From contig JAQVAV010000019.1 in assembly GCA_028690665.1 (NCBI GenBank), positions 1-60,316 of the forward strand: DNA of 60,316 bases, read 5' to 3'. Source of the stretch: Paludibacter sp. GTDB taxonomy: Bacteria; Bacteroidota; Bacteroidia; Bacteroidales; Paludibacteraceae. Made by a program: the position numbers and the translations under genes. Within the stretch, counting starts at the first letter, position 1; every line of letters begins with the position of its first letter. The notes beneath the pieces are model-generated. The model had not been told where the DNA came from. It did no database searches and saw nothing but the letters and a program-made list of their open reading frames with translations. Shown here piece after piece: positions 1-8,906 of the stretch.

Positions 1-30
1 TAACACCAATATATAAGAACTCAATACTGA

Positions 31-55
31 ATAAAAGAAACCAAGTTTCTTTTAT
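31..55. terminator. Hairpin at the window edge, possible terminator
   Basis: An 11-bp perfect inverted repeat (31-41 against 45-55) with a 3-base loop. The right arm is T-rich, so it could end transcription of a gene lying left of the window. Nothing else is recognisable in 1-241, which is very AT-rich. Confidence 0.4.
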
Positions 56-241
56 ATTGACCTTATATGTTTTTATCTCATTTTTTAAACTATTGATTTA
101 TAGATGTATACAATAATAACACTTTCTTGACCATGTTGCATATATTCAAATGTTATTTTATTTGTTATAGATTAAATTATAATGTTTAATTTTAGGTCTG
201 CAAGATAAATAAATTTTCTTAAATTAAAATCTCTATAGAAG

Positions 242-1909
242 TTAAATTTCTAATTTATCCAAAGGACTTTGTATTTGATCAAATCCTTTGGTGGTGATAT
301 GCGTATAAATTTCAGTTGTTTTACTACTGTTATGCCCGAGCAAACTCTGAATATATCTTAAATCAGTTCCGGCTTCAAGCAGATGCGTGGCAAAACTGTG
401 ACGCAATGTATGTACAGTGATTCGTTTTTTAATGCCTACTTTCTCGACTGACTTATGAAGAATTGTTTGAATAGTCCGGGTTGAATAAGGTCTGCCAGGT
501 TCGCCTTCAAATAACCATTCCTGTGGCTTATGTTCTGCAACATACTTACGTAATATTTCCAAAGTTTTGTTGCTCAGCAAAGTGTATCTGTCCTTTTTAC
601 CTTTTCCCTGTTCGATTCTGATTTGCATGCGACCGCTATCTACATCTTTTATTTTTAAATTTGCGGCTTCACTGATTCTTAATCCGGCCGAGTATATTGT
701 CATTAGTAATGCTTTGTGTTTGATGTTTTCTGTTGCCCTGAAAATTTTTATTACCTCCGCTTCGCTCAGAACCTCGGGCAGATACTTTTCTTTTCGTGGG
801 CGTTCAATGAAATAAGTTTTGCGTTGATTACCCAAAACCCGTTCATAATAAAATTTTATGGCATTGATTGACTGATTCTGATACGATCCCGAAATATTCC
901 TGTCATTTACCAAATATCTCAAAAAATCTATAATCATTTTATCCGTAATATTTTCCGGCTGTATTTCGGAATAGTAATTAAGAAATTCTTCGAACATATT
1001 TTTATAAGTGGAAATGGTATGTTCACTATATCTTAATTCGCGAAGTTTAGCAATATATTCATCGGGGCATTTACGGTAATTTTCAATATCATATTTTGTA
1101 GTCCGGGGTTTGATTTTGGCTTTGATTTTTTCCTGAAAAACCGTTTGTAGAGAGTATGCGACTGCAATTTGCCTCACTTCTTCTAAAAATTTTTCAGAGT
1201 AGGGGATCGTCCATGCTCCGGAATCATTATTCCAATGACAATATGGAATTTTCTTCAAATCCTTAATAAGATCTTTATTGTAACTGAAAAATAATTTCAA
1301 TGTTCGGTTTGAATCATTCAAGATCAATATTTCATTTTGACTAAACTCAGGTTTTTCGCTTTTTGTTGATAAACCGGTTGATGCATGAACGGTTACTACA
1401 GCCTGCTTTTGTTCAAAATAATCAGTAATTCGTTCTACATTGTTCCGGAAATTCGGAACTGCCCAGCAAAAATGGATATTATCCCATGCAGCATACTTAA
1501 ACGAACGAATAAATTGTATGTCAGCATCGTTTTTAGGCATTTTTATATAAATGCGGCTTTCTGTTATGTCTATGCTTATAATATTTTTGAGGGTATTGGG
1601 AGATTTTGGAATTACCTCTCTGGTAGCAGAGTTTTTTTCATTAACTATCTGTGATTCTTGGTGGACATTGGCCGTAATTTTCCTTGTGTCAACTGTCTCC
1701 GTTTTTTGTATTGGGTTGAAACTTACATCTGGAAATAAGTCTTTCAACATTGCAAAAGCCTCTTTTGTATAGGGAAGATGCCATGCTTTCATAGTTCTAC
1801 TCCAACGAGCTCCTTCTATTTGTTTTAGTTGATTGCTTACAGCCGGATCATATTTAAATTCTACTTTGATGCGCCATTCCTGTCGGTGTAAAACTTTTGA
1901 AATTTTCAT
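242..1909 (-). CDS. Tyrosine recombinase/integrase with three N-terminal W-x6-W repeats
   Basis: A 555-residue site-specific recombinase that should cut and rejoin DNA through a tyrosine. The C-terminal catalytic domain (about 370-555) shows the full set: R411 in GLRISEAA, K436 in GKGKKDR, H500-x-x-R503, H526 in LLGH and nucleophile Y535. A SAM-like core-binding domain lies at about 280-365. The first 260 residues are extra compared with XerC/D (about 300 aa). They hold three diverged copies of a domain of about 50 residues centred on W36/W43, W142/W149 and W226/W233, each with W-x6-W and then a proline. The pattern recalls HARP-like DNA-binding domains, but that is inference. The C-terminal half resembles the widespread Bacteroidota phage-integrase family. 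No att site or cargo is visible. Its promoter lies at 1948-1978. Confidence 0.88.
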   Translation of the reverse strand: MKISKVLHRQEWRIKVEFKYDPAVSNQLKQIEGARWSRTMKAWHLPYTKEAFAMLKDLFPDVSFNPIQKTETVDTRKITANVHQESQIVNEKNSATREVIPKSPNTLKNIISIDITESRIYIKMPKNDADIQFIRSFKYAAWDNIHFCWAVPNFRNNVERITDYFEQKQAVVTVHASTGLSTKSEKPEFSQNEILILNDSNRTLKLFFSYNKDLIKDLKKIPYCHWNNDSGAWTIPYSEKFLEEVRQIAVAYSLQTVFQEKIKAKIKPRTTKYDIENYRKCPDEYIAKLRELRYSEHTISTYKNMFEEFLNYYSEIQPENITDKMIIDFLRYLVNDRNISGSYQNQSINAIKFYYERVLGNQRKTYFIERPRKEKYLPEVLSEAEVIKIFRATENIKHKALLMTIYSAGLRISEAANLKIKDVDSGRMQIRIEQGKGKKDRYTLLSNKTLEILRKYVAEHKPQEWLFEGEPGRPYSTRTIQTILHKSVEKVGIKKRITVHTLRHSFATHLLEAGTDLRYIQSLLGHNSSKTTEIYTHITTKGFDQIQSPLDKLEI

Positions 1910-1947
1910 TTTGAATCAGGTTTAAAGTTATTAGAATTAACTACTTA

Positions 1948-1978
1948 CAAACATAATAAATTTTACTTAAATCTCAAA
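1948..1978 (-). promoter_or_regulatory. Promoter of the tyrosine recombinase gene
   Basis: On the minus strand, TTTG (-33 element, 1975-1978), a 19-bp spacer, then TATGTTTG (-7 element, 1948-1955). This matches the Bacteroidota housekeeping consensus TTTG / TAnnTTTG and leaves a leader of about 30-35 nt. Confidence 0.6.
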
Positions 1979-2091
1979 CAAAATCATTTTTCCACAAAAT
2001 TGATGTAAAGATATTTTTGAACATAAGAACCAAAGCAATAATATTTCTGGTTAGCACTAACAGTTTAATATATCCGATTATATGTTTTCTA

Positions 2092-2099
2092 TATCTTTG
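2092..2099 (+). promoter_or_regulatory. -7 element for the RecD-like helicase gene
   Basis: TATCTTTG fits TAnnTTTG. Its last base is only 5 nt before the ATG at 2105, so transcription would start at or next to the start codon. Confidence 0.45.
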
Positions 2100-2104
2100 T
2101 ATGT

Positions 2105-3502
2105 ATGTTACAAAACTTTATATCATCACGTATCCGTGTCGAATTACCTTTTGAACCGACCGAAGAACAATCCGGATTAATTGACTCTCTCGGAGAATTT
2201 CTTTTATCCCCGGATATAGAAAAAATTTTTCTTTTGCTCGGCTATGCTGGTACCGGAAAAACATCGATCATAAGTGCATTGGTCCGTGCATTAAATGGTT
2301 TGAAACAAAAGACACTGTTGCTTGCTCCAACCGGGCGTGCGGCAAAAATCATTTCAGGTTATTCCGGATTTCCGGCATTTACTATACACAAACGTATTTA
2401 CCGGCAAAAAGCCATGGGTGACTCCCGTTTCCAACTGGCAGATAATATGTTTACCCATACACTTTTTATTGTCGATGAGGCTTCAATGATTTCAAATACG
2501 GGAGTTGACAGTGAATTTGGCTCCGGGCGGTTGCTCGATGATTTGATCGATTTTGTTTACAGTGGCGCTGGTTGTAGCCTTTTATTACTGGGAGATACAG
2601 CTCAATTACCTCCGGTCATGCAACCGCACAGCCCAGCGCTTGAACCTGACAAACTTGCCGGCTACGGACTGAAAGTACACGAATTTAGGCTTACACAGGT
2701 TGTTCGCCAGGCACTTGGAAGTGGTATATTGCATAATGCCACCGAACTTCGCAACCAAATTACAGATGAGCGAACTCTGACTTTTCCCCAATTTAATTTA
2801 ACGGGTTTTACTGATATCAGTCATATTAACGGTATGGATCTTATTGATGAAATACAGCGATCATACGATGGAGTGGGTGTGGAGGATACGATTGTAATTA
2901 CACGTTCGAATAAGCGTGCCAATATTTATAACAATGGTATTCGCAGCAGGGTAATGCTTAAGGAAGAGGAGCTTACAAACGGAGACCTCCTTATGGTTAC
3001 TAAAAATAATTATTTTTGGAATAAGCCCTACAAAGAAATCGATTTTATTGCCAACGGAGATATCCTGGAAGTAATGAGAGTGCGCAAACACCGGGAAATG
3101 TATGGTTTTCGTTTTGTCGATCTGACATTACGTTCGCTTGATTACAATTGGGAAATTGATGCTCTCGTATGGCTTGATTTGTTACAAAGTGAATCGCCAC
3201 AACATGCCAATGAGATGTACCGAAAATTGTTTGAAGCTGTTGCCGAAGATTATCCGGAAATAACCAATCGTCGTATGTTGGTAAAGAAAATCTATGAAAG
3301 CGAATTTTTTAATGCCTTGCAGGTGAAATTTGCTTATGCAGTTACCTGTCATAAAGCACAGGGAGGCCAATGGAAAAAAGTTTTTATCGATCCCGGACAG
3401 GTTGCTGATGAGCAAATTAATACTGATTTTTATCGGTGGATGTATACAGCTCTGACGCGTGCTACAGAAACTGTTTTTCTTGTCAATTTTCCTGAAAAAT
3501 AA
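2105..3502 (+). CDS. RecD/UvrD-like superfamily 1 ATP-dependent DNA helicase
   Basis: A 465-residue superfamily 1 helicase of the single-subunit RecD-like type common in Bacteroidota. In order: Walker A GYAGTGKTS (about residues 48-56), motif II DEAS, motif III LLGDTAQLPPV, a UvrD_C_2-type C-terminus with TCHKAQGGQW and the final ALTRATE motif. No RecB or RecC partner is nearby, so it probably acts alone in DNA repair or replication restart. The start is supported by the usual family N-terminus (a short stretch ending in PTEEQ before the ATPase core). It is divergent from the recombinase gene, with about 195 bp between them, but there is no other sign that the two work together. Confidence 0.88.
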   Translation: MLQNFISSRIRVELPFEPTEEQSGLIDSLGEFLLSPDIEKIFLLLGYAGTGKTSIISALVRALNGLKQKTLLLAPTGRAAKIISGYSGFPAFTIHKRIYRQKAMGDSRFQLADNMFTHTLFIVDEASMISNTGVDSEFGSGRLLDDLIDFVYSGAGCSLLLLGDTAQLPPVMQPHSPALEPDKLAGYGLKVHEFRLTQVVRQALGSGILHNATELRNQITDERTLTFPQFNLTGFTDISHINGMDLIDEIQRSYDGVGVEDTIVITRSNKRANIYNNGIRSRVMLKEEELTNGDLLMVTKNNYFWNKPYKEIDFIANGDILEVMRVRKHREMYGFRFVDLTLRSLDYNWEIDALVWLDLLQSESPQHANEMYRKLFEAVAEDYPEITNRRMLVKKIYESEFFNALQVKFAYAVTCHKAQGGQWKKVFIDPGQVADEQINTDFYRWMYTALTRATETVFLVNFPEK

Positions 3503-3665
3503 TTCATTTCTATATTTCGTTTTTCAATTTGTAAGAAAAGGTCATTTTTTAGCAATAAATATGTATGTAAATACAAAAATATTTCAAATTGTCGATTTTA
3601 TATAATTGTTGTAAACTTTGTAGTATATATTACTAAACAATTTTCATTTTTTTTATGTTTTTATT

Positions 3666-3673
3666 TATATTTG
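3666..3673 (+). promoter_or_regulatory. -7 element of the lipoprotein-OmpA operon
   Basis: TATATTTG fits TAnnTTTG and lies 27 nt before the ATG at 3701. The in-frame TTG at 3671 sits inside this box, so it cannot be the start codon if the promoter is real. Confidence 0.6.
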
Positions 3674-3700
3674 CAGTCATTAACATTAAATAAAAAAAGT

Positions 3701-5389
3701 ATGAAAAGGCTCTCTGTATTAAAGAAATTACTCGCTTTTTCCTTTGCAATTTTTATGATTAGTTCTTGCGTAAGCGATCTTGATCTTGCAACGGTTAAAG
3801 ACAATCTCACTTTTGACCAGTCTTTGGTTTTGCCTATTGGTGAAGCAAGTTTAACAATCAGTGATATTCTGAATCAATTAGACTCTTCGGAGTATATTGG
3901 TACTACAGATAATCAGATATATTTTCAGATCAGCGATAGTGTTGAATTTGATTTTAGGGATATCACATTAATTAATTCTACAGATCAATTTGAGCGGGTA
4001 ATTAAACCTTCTCCAAACGGTGTGACGCTTATCCCTACCGGATTTTATATTCCTCCTGTTGAAGATTCTGCAACTATGAATCTTGGATTTAATTCAGATA
4101 TGCAAAGTCAAAGAATTGATAAGGTTAAAATAAATTCGGCAAATTTGAATATACAAGTTGATAAAGCAGGCATTGATATTCAACCATCTGATCTTAAGTT
4201 TACACTCACATTTCTAAACAATACTTTAGAGTTTGATGATAATACTACAGAGATAGTATATTATCCTACAGATTTTGGGGTAGCCAAGGATATTGCGTTG
4301 AATAATTTTATGCTGAATACATTTAGTGGAGCATCGGGAATCATTGTAAAAATAAAAATAGAGTTTATTCATCCCCTGATAACCCCACTCACTCTGGATC
4401 AATCCTCTTCGATAACAGTGAAAATGCTTTTCAAAGATGTGGATTTTAAAGTGGCTTATGGGAGATTTAGCCCAACAATTGCAGACGCTGCTCAGGAACA
4501 GGTTGTTGATTTAGGCGAATATGATTCTATTATGCCTAAAGGTATTTTTAGATTATCTGATCCACAGATGAAAATGACAATAAAAAATAATATTGGTGTT
4601 AACCTTGGAGTTAATCTTGATTATGTAAAAGCATATCGTAAAAATGAAGCCGATTTTGACACGATATATGCTAAATTTAAAGATTCAAATTCCACTAAAA
4701 TACTTGTTAATGCCCCGTCAAGTTATGGAGAAACAGCATATACCTCATACACTCTTGATAAAGATTCCGGTGAGATTGACAGACTTTTTGATAATGTAAA
4801 ATTGCCTAACATGCTCAATTATAAATATACCGTAAGTAATGCTGGTGCTTCAGACCGAATGGATTTTATAACTCCTCATGCTACAATTTCTGTTCATTTT
4901 GATGCAAAAATACCTTTGAATCTTGATTCAGGCAGTTACGTGGAATTTGATGATACTATTCCTGATTTGTCCCTTGATAGTTTGCTAAAATCGGCCTATC
5001 TCAATAAAGCTATCTTAGTTTTAAATGTGACGAATGGCTTACCTGTGGAACTAAATCTGAAACTTCATTTATTAAACAAAGATAATATTGAGATTGTAAA
5101 TGAAAATGATCCGATAAAAACAGAATATACTATAAATGCTCCGGCTTTAGATGAAAATAATAAGGTAGATACTACAAAATTAGCAGTACAAACTATACAA
5201 ATAGAAGTATTGAAGAATCAACTGGATGATCTTAGAGCAACTAAAAGTATAGCATACACTGTGAATGTTCAAAGTTCAGAAGGAAAACCGATCAACTTTG
5301 AACCAGCAAACAGGTTCAAAGTTCGGGCGGGAATTTTTATTCAGGCCGATGCAAGTGTAGATGATATTGATAATCTTAACAATGAATAA
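3701..5389 (+). CDS. Large lipoprotein of unknown function, paired with an OmpA-type protein
   Basis: A 562-residue protein starting at ATG 3701; an in-frame TTG 30 nt upstream is inside the promoter box. The N-terminus is a lipoprotein signal with a hydrophobic stretch and lipobox ISSC, giving Cys23 as the anchored residue. The rest is beta-rich, with repeated D/S/N-rich linkers and no enzymatic motif I recognise. It stops 14 nt before the DUF5723/OmpA gene, so the two are surely co-transcribed. A surface or periplasmic partner of that barrel protein is the simplest reading. The family cannot be named from sequence alone. Confidence 0.75.
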   Translation: MKRLSVLKKLLAFSFAIFMISSCVSDLDLATVKDNLTFDQSLVLPIGEASLTISDILNQLDSSEYIGTTDNQIYFQISDSVEFDFRDITLINSTDQFERVIKPSPNGVTLIPTGFYIPPVEDSATMNLGFNSDMQSQRIDKVKINSANLNIQVDKAGIDIQPSDLKFTLTFLNNTLEFDDNTTEIVYYPTDFGVAKDIALNNFMLNTFSGASGIIVKIKIEFIHPLITPLTLDQSSSITVKMLFKDVDFKVAYGRFSPTIADAAQEQVVDLGEYDSIMPKGIFRLSDPQMKMTIKNNIGVNLGVNLDYVKAYRKNEADFDTIYAKFKDSNSTKILVNAPSSYGETAYTSYTLDKDSGEIDRLFDNVKLPNMLNYKYTVSNAGASDRMDFITPHATISVHFDAKIPLNLDSGSYVEFDDTIPDLSLDSLLKSAYLNKAILVLNVTNGLPVELNLKLHLLNKDNIEIVNENDPIKTEYTINAPALDENNKVDTTKLAVQTIQIEVLKNQLDDLRATKSIAYTVNVQSSEGKPINFEPANRFKVRAGIFIQADASVDDIDNLNNE

Positions 5390-5403
5390 AACAGATACAT
5401 ATT

Positions 5404-7926
5404 ATGAAAACAATAATTAAAAAGTTAGCTATTGGAACTATGTTTTGTGTTTCTGTTTTTACAGTTAAAGCACAACAGGTTAATACATTATATTTTCTTG
5501 AGAATGCTCCTGTACGTAGTTATCTCAATCCGTCTCTCCAGCCGTTAAGCAGTTTTTATTTAGGATTGCCTGTACTTGGATATACCCAATTCGAACTTGG
5601 GAATAATTCTTTTACTCTAAGTTCGTTGGAACTGAGCAAACAAAGTTTGTTAAACTCAATTCGCCCGACAACACTTTTCAATGCAGATTTAAAAATTAAT
5701 TTGCTGGACTTTGGGTTTAGAACTAAAAAAGCTTACTGGACATTCGGACTTACAGAAAAAATGGACGCTCAATTAGGTTTGCCCAAAGATTTATTCAATC
5801 TTCTTGCTTATGGAACACCGGATATAAATGGTAACAATTTTGATTTTAGTTCCTTCAATTTTGGGGCAAGTTTATATACTGAGGCGGCTTTAGGCTATTC
5901 CCGTATTATTAACGACAAATGGACAGTCGGAGGTAAAGCTAAAGTTCTGTTGGGTAGTGGTAATATATCAGCTTCGTTTGATGAATTTAGTTTTAGTGCA
6001 GGCGTTGATGAATTGAAACTGAAGGGAAATGGAGCCGTCAAAATGTCATCTCCTGCTGTCATCGAGTGGGGTGATAGTTTACTTCCACAAAATGTAACGT
6101 TTGATCCTATGGATTTAACTTCTCCAGCCGGAATGGGCGCAGGAATTGACTTGGGTGCAACATTTAAACCTTTTGAAAATCTAACTTTTGCTGCTGCTGT
6201 AACCGATTTATCTTTTATTAGATGGAAATCTAACACGAATTCTGTGACATTTAATACAGATTATACTTATACCGGATTGCCTACTGTTGATGGAAACAGT
6301 CTTGATAATGGCGGTCCAGATTTTCAGGAAATGGTAGATTCTGTTCTTACAGGTTTAGAGAATTCTTTTGTTAGTGACAAAAACACAGATGCTTATACAA
6401 CATGGTTAAGTCCAAAAATGAATTTAAGTGCTGAGTATGGCTTTTGGGACAATCGTTTAAGTGTAGGACTTTTATCACGGACAATGTTTCAACGAAAAGC
6501 GACATACGAAGAATTAACCACAGCTTTTAATATTCGTCCAGTCGATTGGTTTAATATGTCTTTATCTTATTCAGCTTTGAATGGTAGAGCAAGTAACATT
6601 GGTCTGGGATTAGGATTCCGGATACTTTGGTTTAATGCTTTTGTAGCGGCTGACTATTTACCAGTAAGATATAAGTATCTTAAAGACGATGGAGATGATG
6701 TTTATGTTAATGATATGAATATATCAAAAGTTCCATTACCTGAAAAAACAGACCGGTTTAATGTGGCCTTTGGTTTTAACCTTGTGTTTGGTAATAAACA
6801 AGACAAGGATAAAGACGGAGTTAGTAATTTCAGAGATAAATGCCCAGATACTCCCAAAGGGGTTAAAGTCGATAAACACGGCTGTCCTGTTGATTCTGAT
6901 GGTGATGGAATTCCTGATTATCTTGATGATTGTCCGGATACGCCAGCAGAAGCATACGGATTCACCAATGAAAGAGGTTGTCCGCTTGATTCTGACGGCG
7001 ATGGAGTTCCCGATTATAAGGATAAATGCCCGGATACACCAGTAGAAGCAAGAGGTATGGTGGATAGTATTGGTTGTCCACTTGATACGGATAAAGATGG
7101 TATTTATGATTATATGGATAAATGCCCGGATACACCGGAAGGTGTAAAAGTGGATAGTGTAGGTTGCCCGCTTGATGGTGACGGTGATGGTGTCGCTGAT
7201 TATCTTGATTTGTGTCCGGATACTCCGATTGAGGCAAAGGGCATGGTGGATAAGAACGGTTGTTTGCTGGATTCAGATGATGATGGAGTTTATGATTATT
7301 TAGATCTTTGCCCTAATACGCCAGCCGAGGCTCGTGGATTTGTCGACAAAAACGGTTGTCCGTTAGATGCAGATGATGATGGCGTTCCTGATTATTTGGA
7401 TAAATGTCCGAATACACCAACCGAAGCTCGGGGAATGGTTGATGCTGCGGGCTGTCCGCGTGATACGGATGGTGATGGTGTTCCTGATTATTTGGATAAT
7501 TGTCCTAAACTTGCAGGAGTTGCATCAAATCATGGTTGTCCTGAATTGAAGAAAGAAATACGTACATTATTCCAGAAAGCATTACAAGGTATTCAATTCG
7601 AATCAGGCAGGGCAACTATCAAGAAGTCATCAAACACCATTTTAAATCAGATTGCAAAAGTTTTGACCGATAATCCAAATTATCTTGTAGAAGTTCAAGG
7701 ACATACAGACAATGTTGGAAATCCGGAAAACAATCAAAAGTTGTCGGAAGCCAGGGCTAATTCTGTACGCGATTATCTTATTAGCAAGGGAATTGCCGAG
7801 AAGAGAATCACGGCCAAAGGTTATGGTGATACCAAACCTATTGCAAGTAACAAAACATGGCAAGGCCGGGCTAAAAACCGACGTGTTGAATTTATGATTT
7901 CGTTCGAAGAAGTAACATTTGAATGA
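5404..7926 (+). CDS. DUF5723 outer-membrane protein with thrombospondin type 3 repeats and OmpA C-terminus
   Basis: An 840-residue exported protein with a signal peptide ending near VKAQQ. Residues about 25-460 match the DUF5723 barrel family (for example the N-terminal stretch around LNPSLQPLSSFYLGLP). Residues about 467-715 are eight calcium-binding thrombospondin type 3 units of the form DxDxDGVxDxxDxCPDTP. Residues about 725-840 form an OmpA-like peptidoglycan-binding domain (VEVQGHTDNVG, then GRAKNRRVEF). It should span the outer membrane and tie it to the cell wall, with the acidic repeats as a calcium-stiffened periplasmic stalk. It is second in an operon with the lipoprotein and is followed by a strong terminator. 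Confidence 0.9.
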   Translation: MKTIIKKLAIGTMFCVSVFTVKAQQVNTLYFLENAPVRSYLNPSLQPLSSFYLGLPVLGYTQFELGNNSFTLSSLELSKQSLLNSIRPTTLFNADLKINLLDFGFRTKKAYWTFGLTEKMDAQLGLPKDLFNLLAYGTPDINGNNFDFSSFNFGASLYTEAALGYSRIINDKWTVGGKAKVLLGSGNISASFDEFSFSAGVDELKLKGNGAVKMSSPAVIEWGDSLLPQNVTFDPMDLTSPAGMGAGIDLGATFKPFENLTFAAAVTDLSFIRWKSNTNSVTFNTDYTYTGLPTVDGNSLDNGGPDFQEMVDSVLTGLENSFVSDKNTDAYTTWLSPKMNLSAEYGFWDNRLSVGLLSRTMFQRKATYEELTTAFNIRPVDWFNMSLSYSALNGRASNIGLGLGFRILWFNAFVAADYLPVRYKYLKDDGDDVYVNDMNISKVPLPEKTDRFNVAFGFNLVFGNKQDKDKDGVSNFRDKCPDTPKGVKVDKHGCPVDSDGDGIPDYLDDCPDTPAEAYGFTNERGCPLDSDGDGVPDYKDKCPDTPVEARGMVDSIGCPLDTDKDGIYDYMDKCPDTPEGVKVDSVGCPLDGDGDGVADYLDLCPDTPIEAKGMVDKNGCLLDSDDDGVYDYLDLCPNTPAEARGFVDKNGCPLDADDDGVPDYLDKCPNTPTEARGMVDAAGCPRDTDGDGVPDYLDNCPKLAGVASNHGCPELKKEIRTLFQKALQGIQFESGRATIKKSSNTILNQIAKVLTDNPNYLVEVQGHTDNVGNPENNQKLSEARANSVRDYLISKGIAEKRITAKGYGDTKPIASNKTWQGRAKNRRVEFMISFEEVTFE
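6802..7548 (+). repeat. In-gene tandem repeat encoding eight thrombospondin type 3 units
   Basis: Eight units of about 90-99 bp inside the OmpA-type gene, each encoding an Asp-rich loop, a CPDTP or CPNTP motif and a closing GC pair. The units differ at the base level, so this is an old protein repeat and not a recent slippage array. Confidence 0.9.
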
Positions 7927-7944
7927 TACTTTTTGTAACAATAG

Positions 7945-7974
7945 AAAAAGGAGTTAAGTAATTAGCTCCTTTTT
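7945..7974 (+). terminator. Rho-independent terminator of the OmpA operon
   Basis: A 13-bp stem (AAAAAGGAGTTAA against TTAGCTCCTTTTT, one G-U pair) with a GTAA loop and a run of T. It begins 18 nt after the stop codon. Confidence 0.85.
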
Positions 7975-8021
7975 TATTTAAAAAAAAGCTTCCTTTTCAT
8001 GGTTTTTTGCTTGTATTTTAA

Positions 8022-8029
8022 TACTTTTG
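8022..8029 (+). promoter_or_regulatory. -7 element of yebC
   Basis: TACTTTTG, 66 nt upstream of the ATG at 8096; it fits TAnnTTTG. No clear -33 TTTG is seen at the usual distance. Confidence 0.5.
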
Positions 8030-8095
8030 CGCTCCAAAGCAAGGTCTACTCAAGAAAATAAGTCAATATAAATATACTAAGAAACAGAATATAAA

Positions 8096-8815
8096 ATGGG
8101 AAGAGCGTTTGAATACAGAAAAGCAACAAAGCTGAAACGCTGGGGAAACATGGCCCGCGTATTTACCAAACTTGGAAAACAAATTACTATTGCTGCACGC
8201 GACGGAGGGCCTGATCCTGATACCAATCCTCGTTTAAGAGTACTCATTCAACAGTCGAAAAAGGAAAATATGCCTAAAGACAATGTTGAACGTGCTATTA
8301 AAAAGGCAACTTCGAAAGATGAAGCCGGTTATAAAGAAATGGTATACGAAGGTTACGGACCTAATGGTATTGCCATTGTTGTTGAGACGGCAACGGATAA
8401 TCCGACACGTACTGTAGCAAATATACGCAGTTATTTCAATCGCTATGGCGGTTCCCTCGGAACAACCGGTTCACTACAATTTTTGTTTGATCACAAATGT
8501 GTTTTTAAAATTGCTCCAAAAGAAGATGTATCTTTGGATGAGCTTGAATTAGAACTAATTGACTTCGGAGTAGATGAATTAGTTGAAGATGATGAGGCTA
8601 TTATTCTATACGGAGAATTCCAGTCTTATTCATCTATCCAAAAATATCTCGAAGAAAATAATTTTGAGATTTACAGTGCCGAATTTGAGCGTATTCCTAA
8701 TGATATGAAGGAGCTTAATGAAGAACAAAAAGCTCAGATTCAGAAATTACTTGAGAAGATTGAAGAAGATGAAGATGTTCAAAATGTTTTTCATAACATG
8801 GTCGAAGAAGAATAA
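8096..8815 (+). CDS. yebC: YebC/PmpR/TACO1 family protein
   Basis: A 239-residue YebC-family protein, the usual length. The N-terminus shows the family block MGRAFEYRKATK, then KLGKQITIAARDGG and NMPKDNVERAIKKA. Bacterial members have been described as transcriptional regulators and, more recently, as helping ribosomes through difficult stretches such as polyprolines; the exact role here is not shown. The gene is monocistronic, between its own -7 box and a bidirectional terminator shared with fabG. Confidence 0.93.
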   Translation: MGRAFEYRKATKLKRWGNMARVFTKLGKQITIAARDGGPDPDTNPRLRVLIQQSKKENMPKDNVERAIKKATSKDEAGYKEMVYEGYGPNGIAIVVETATDNPTRTVANIRSYFNRYGGSLGTTGSLQFLFDHKCVFKIAPKEDVSLDELELELIDFGVDELVEDDEAIILYGEFQSYSSIQKYLEENNFEIYSAEFERIPNDMKELNEEQKAQIQKLLEKIEEDEDVQNVFHNMVEEE

Positions 8816-8831
8816 TTAATAATAAAAAGAT

Positions 8832-8864
8832 AAAAAGGAGAGACTTTAAGATCTCTCCTTTTTT
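8832..8864. terminator. Bidirectional terminator between yebC and fabG
   Basis: A 12-bp perfect stem (AAAAAGGAGAGA against TCTCTCCTTTTT) with an 8-base loop and T runs on both strands. It lies between two convergent genes and can serve both. Confidence 0.85.
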
Positions 8865-8906
8865 GTATAATTTGATTGCCAAGGCTGGCTACATTCCAAG
8901 TTTTGA

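Noticed and set aside
1910-2104. Possible invertible promoter next to the tyrosine recombinase gene
   Set aside because: No inverted repeat pair was found flanking the promoter region on either side; both divergent genes have ordinary boxes.
6962-7237. Antisense ORF of 91 codons inside the repeat region
   Set aside because: It is a shadow of the repetitive Asp/Gly/Pro codons of the OmpA-type gene, with an odd His/Tyr/Pro composition and no start signals.
6802-7548. Regularly spaced repeats resembling an array
   Set aside because: They are in frame, encode thrombospondin type 3 motifs and vary between units; there are no spacers or cas genes, so this is not a CRISPR.
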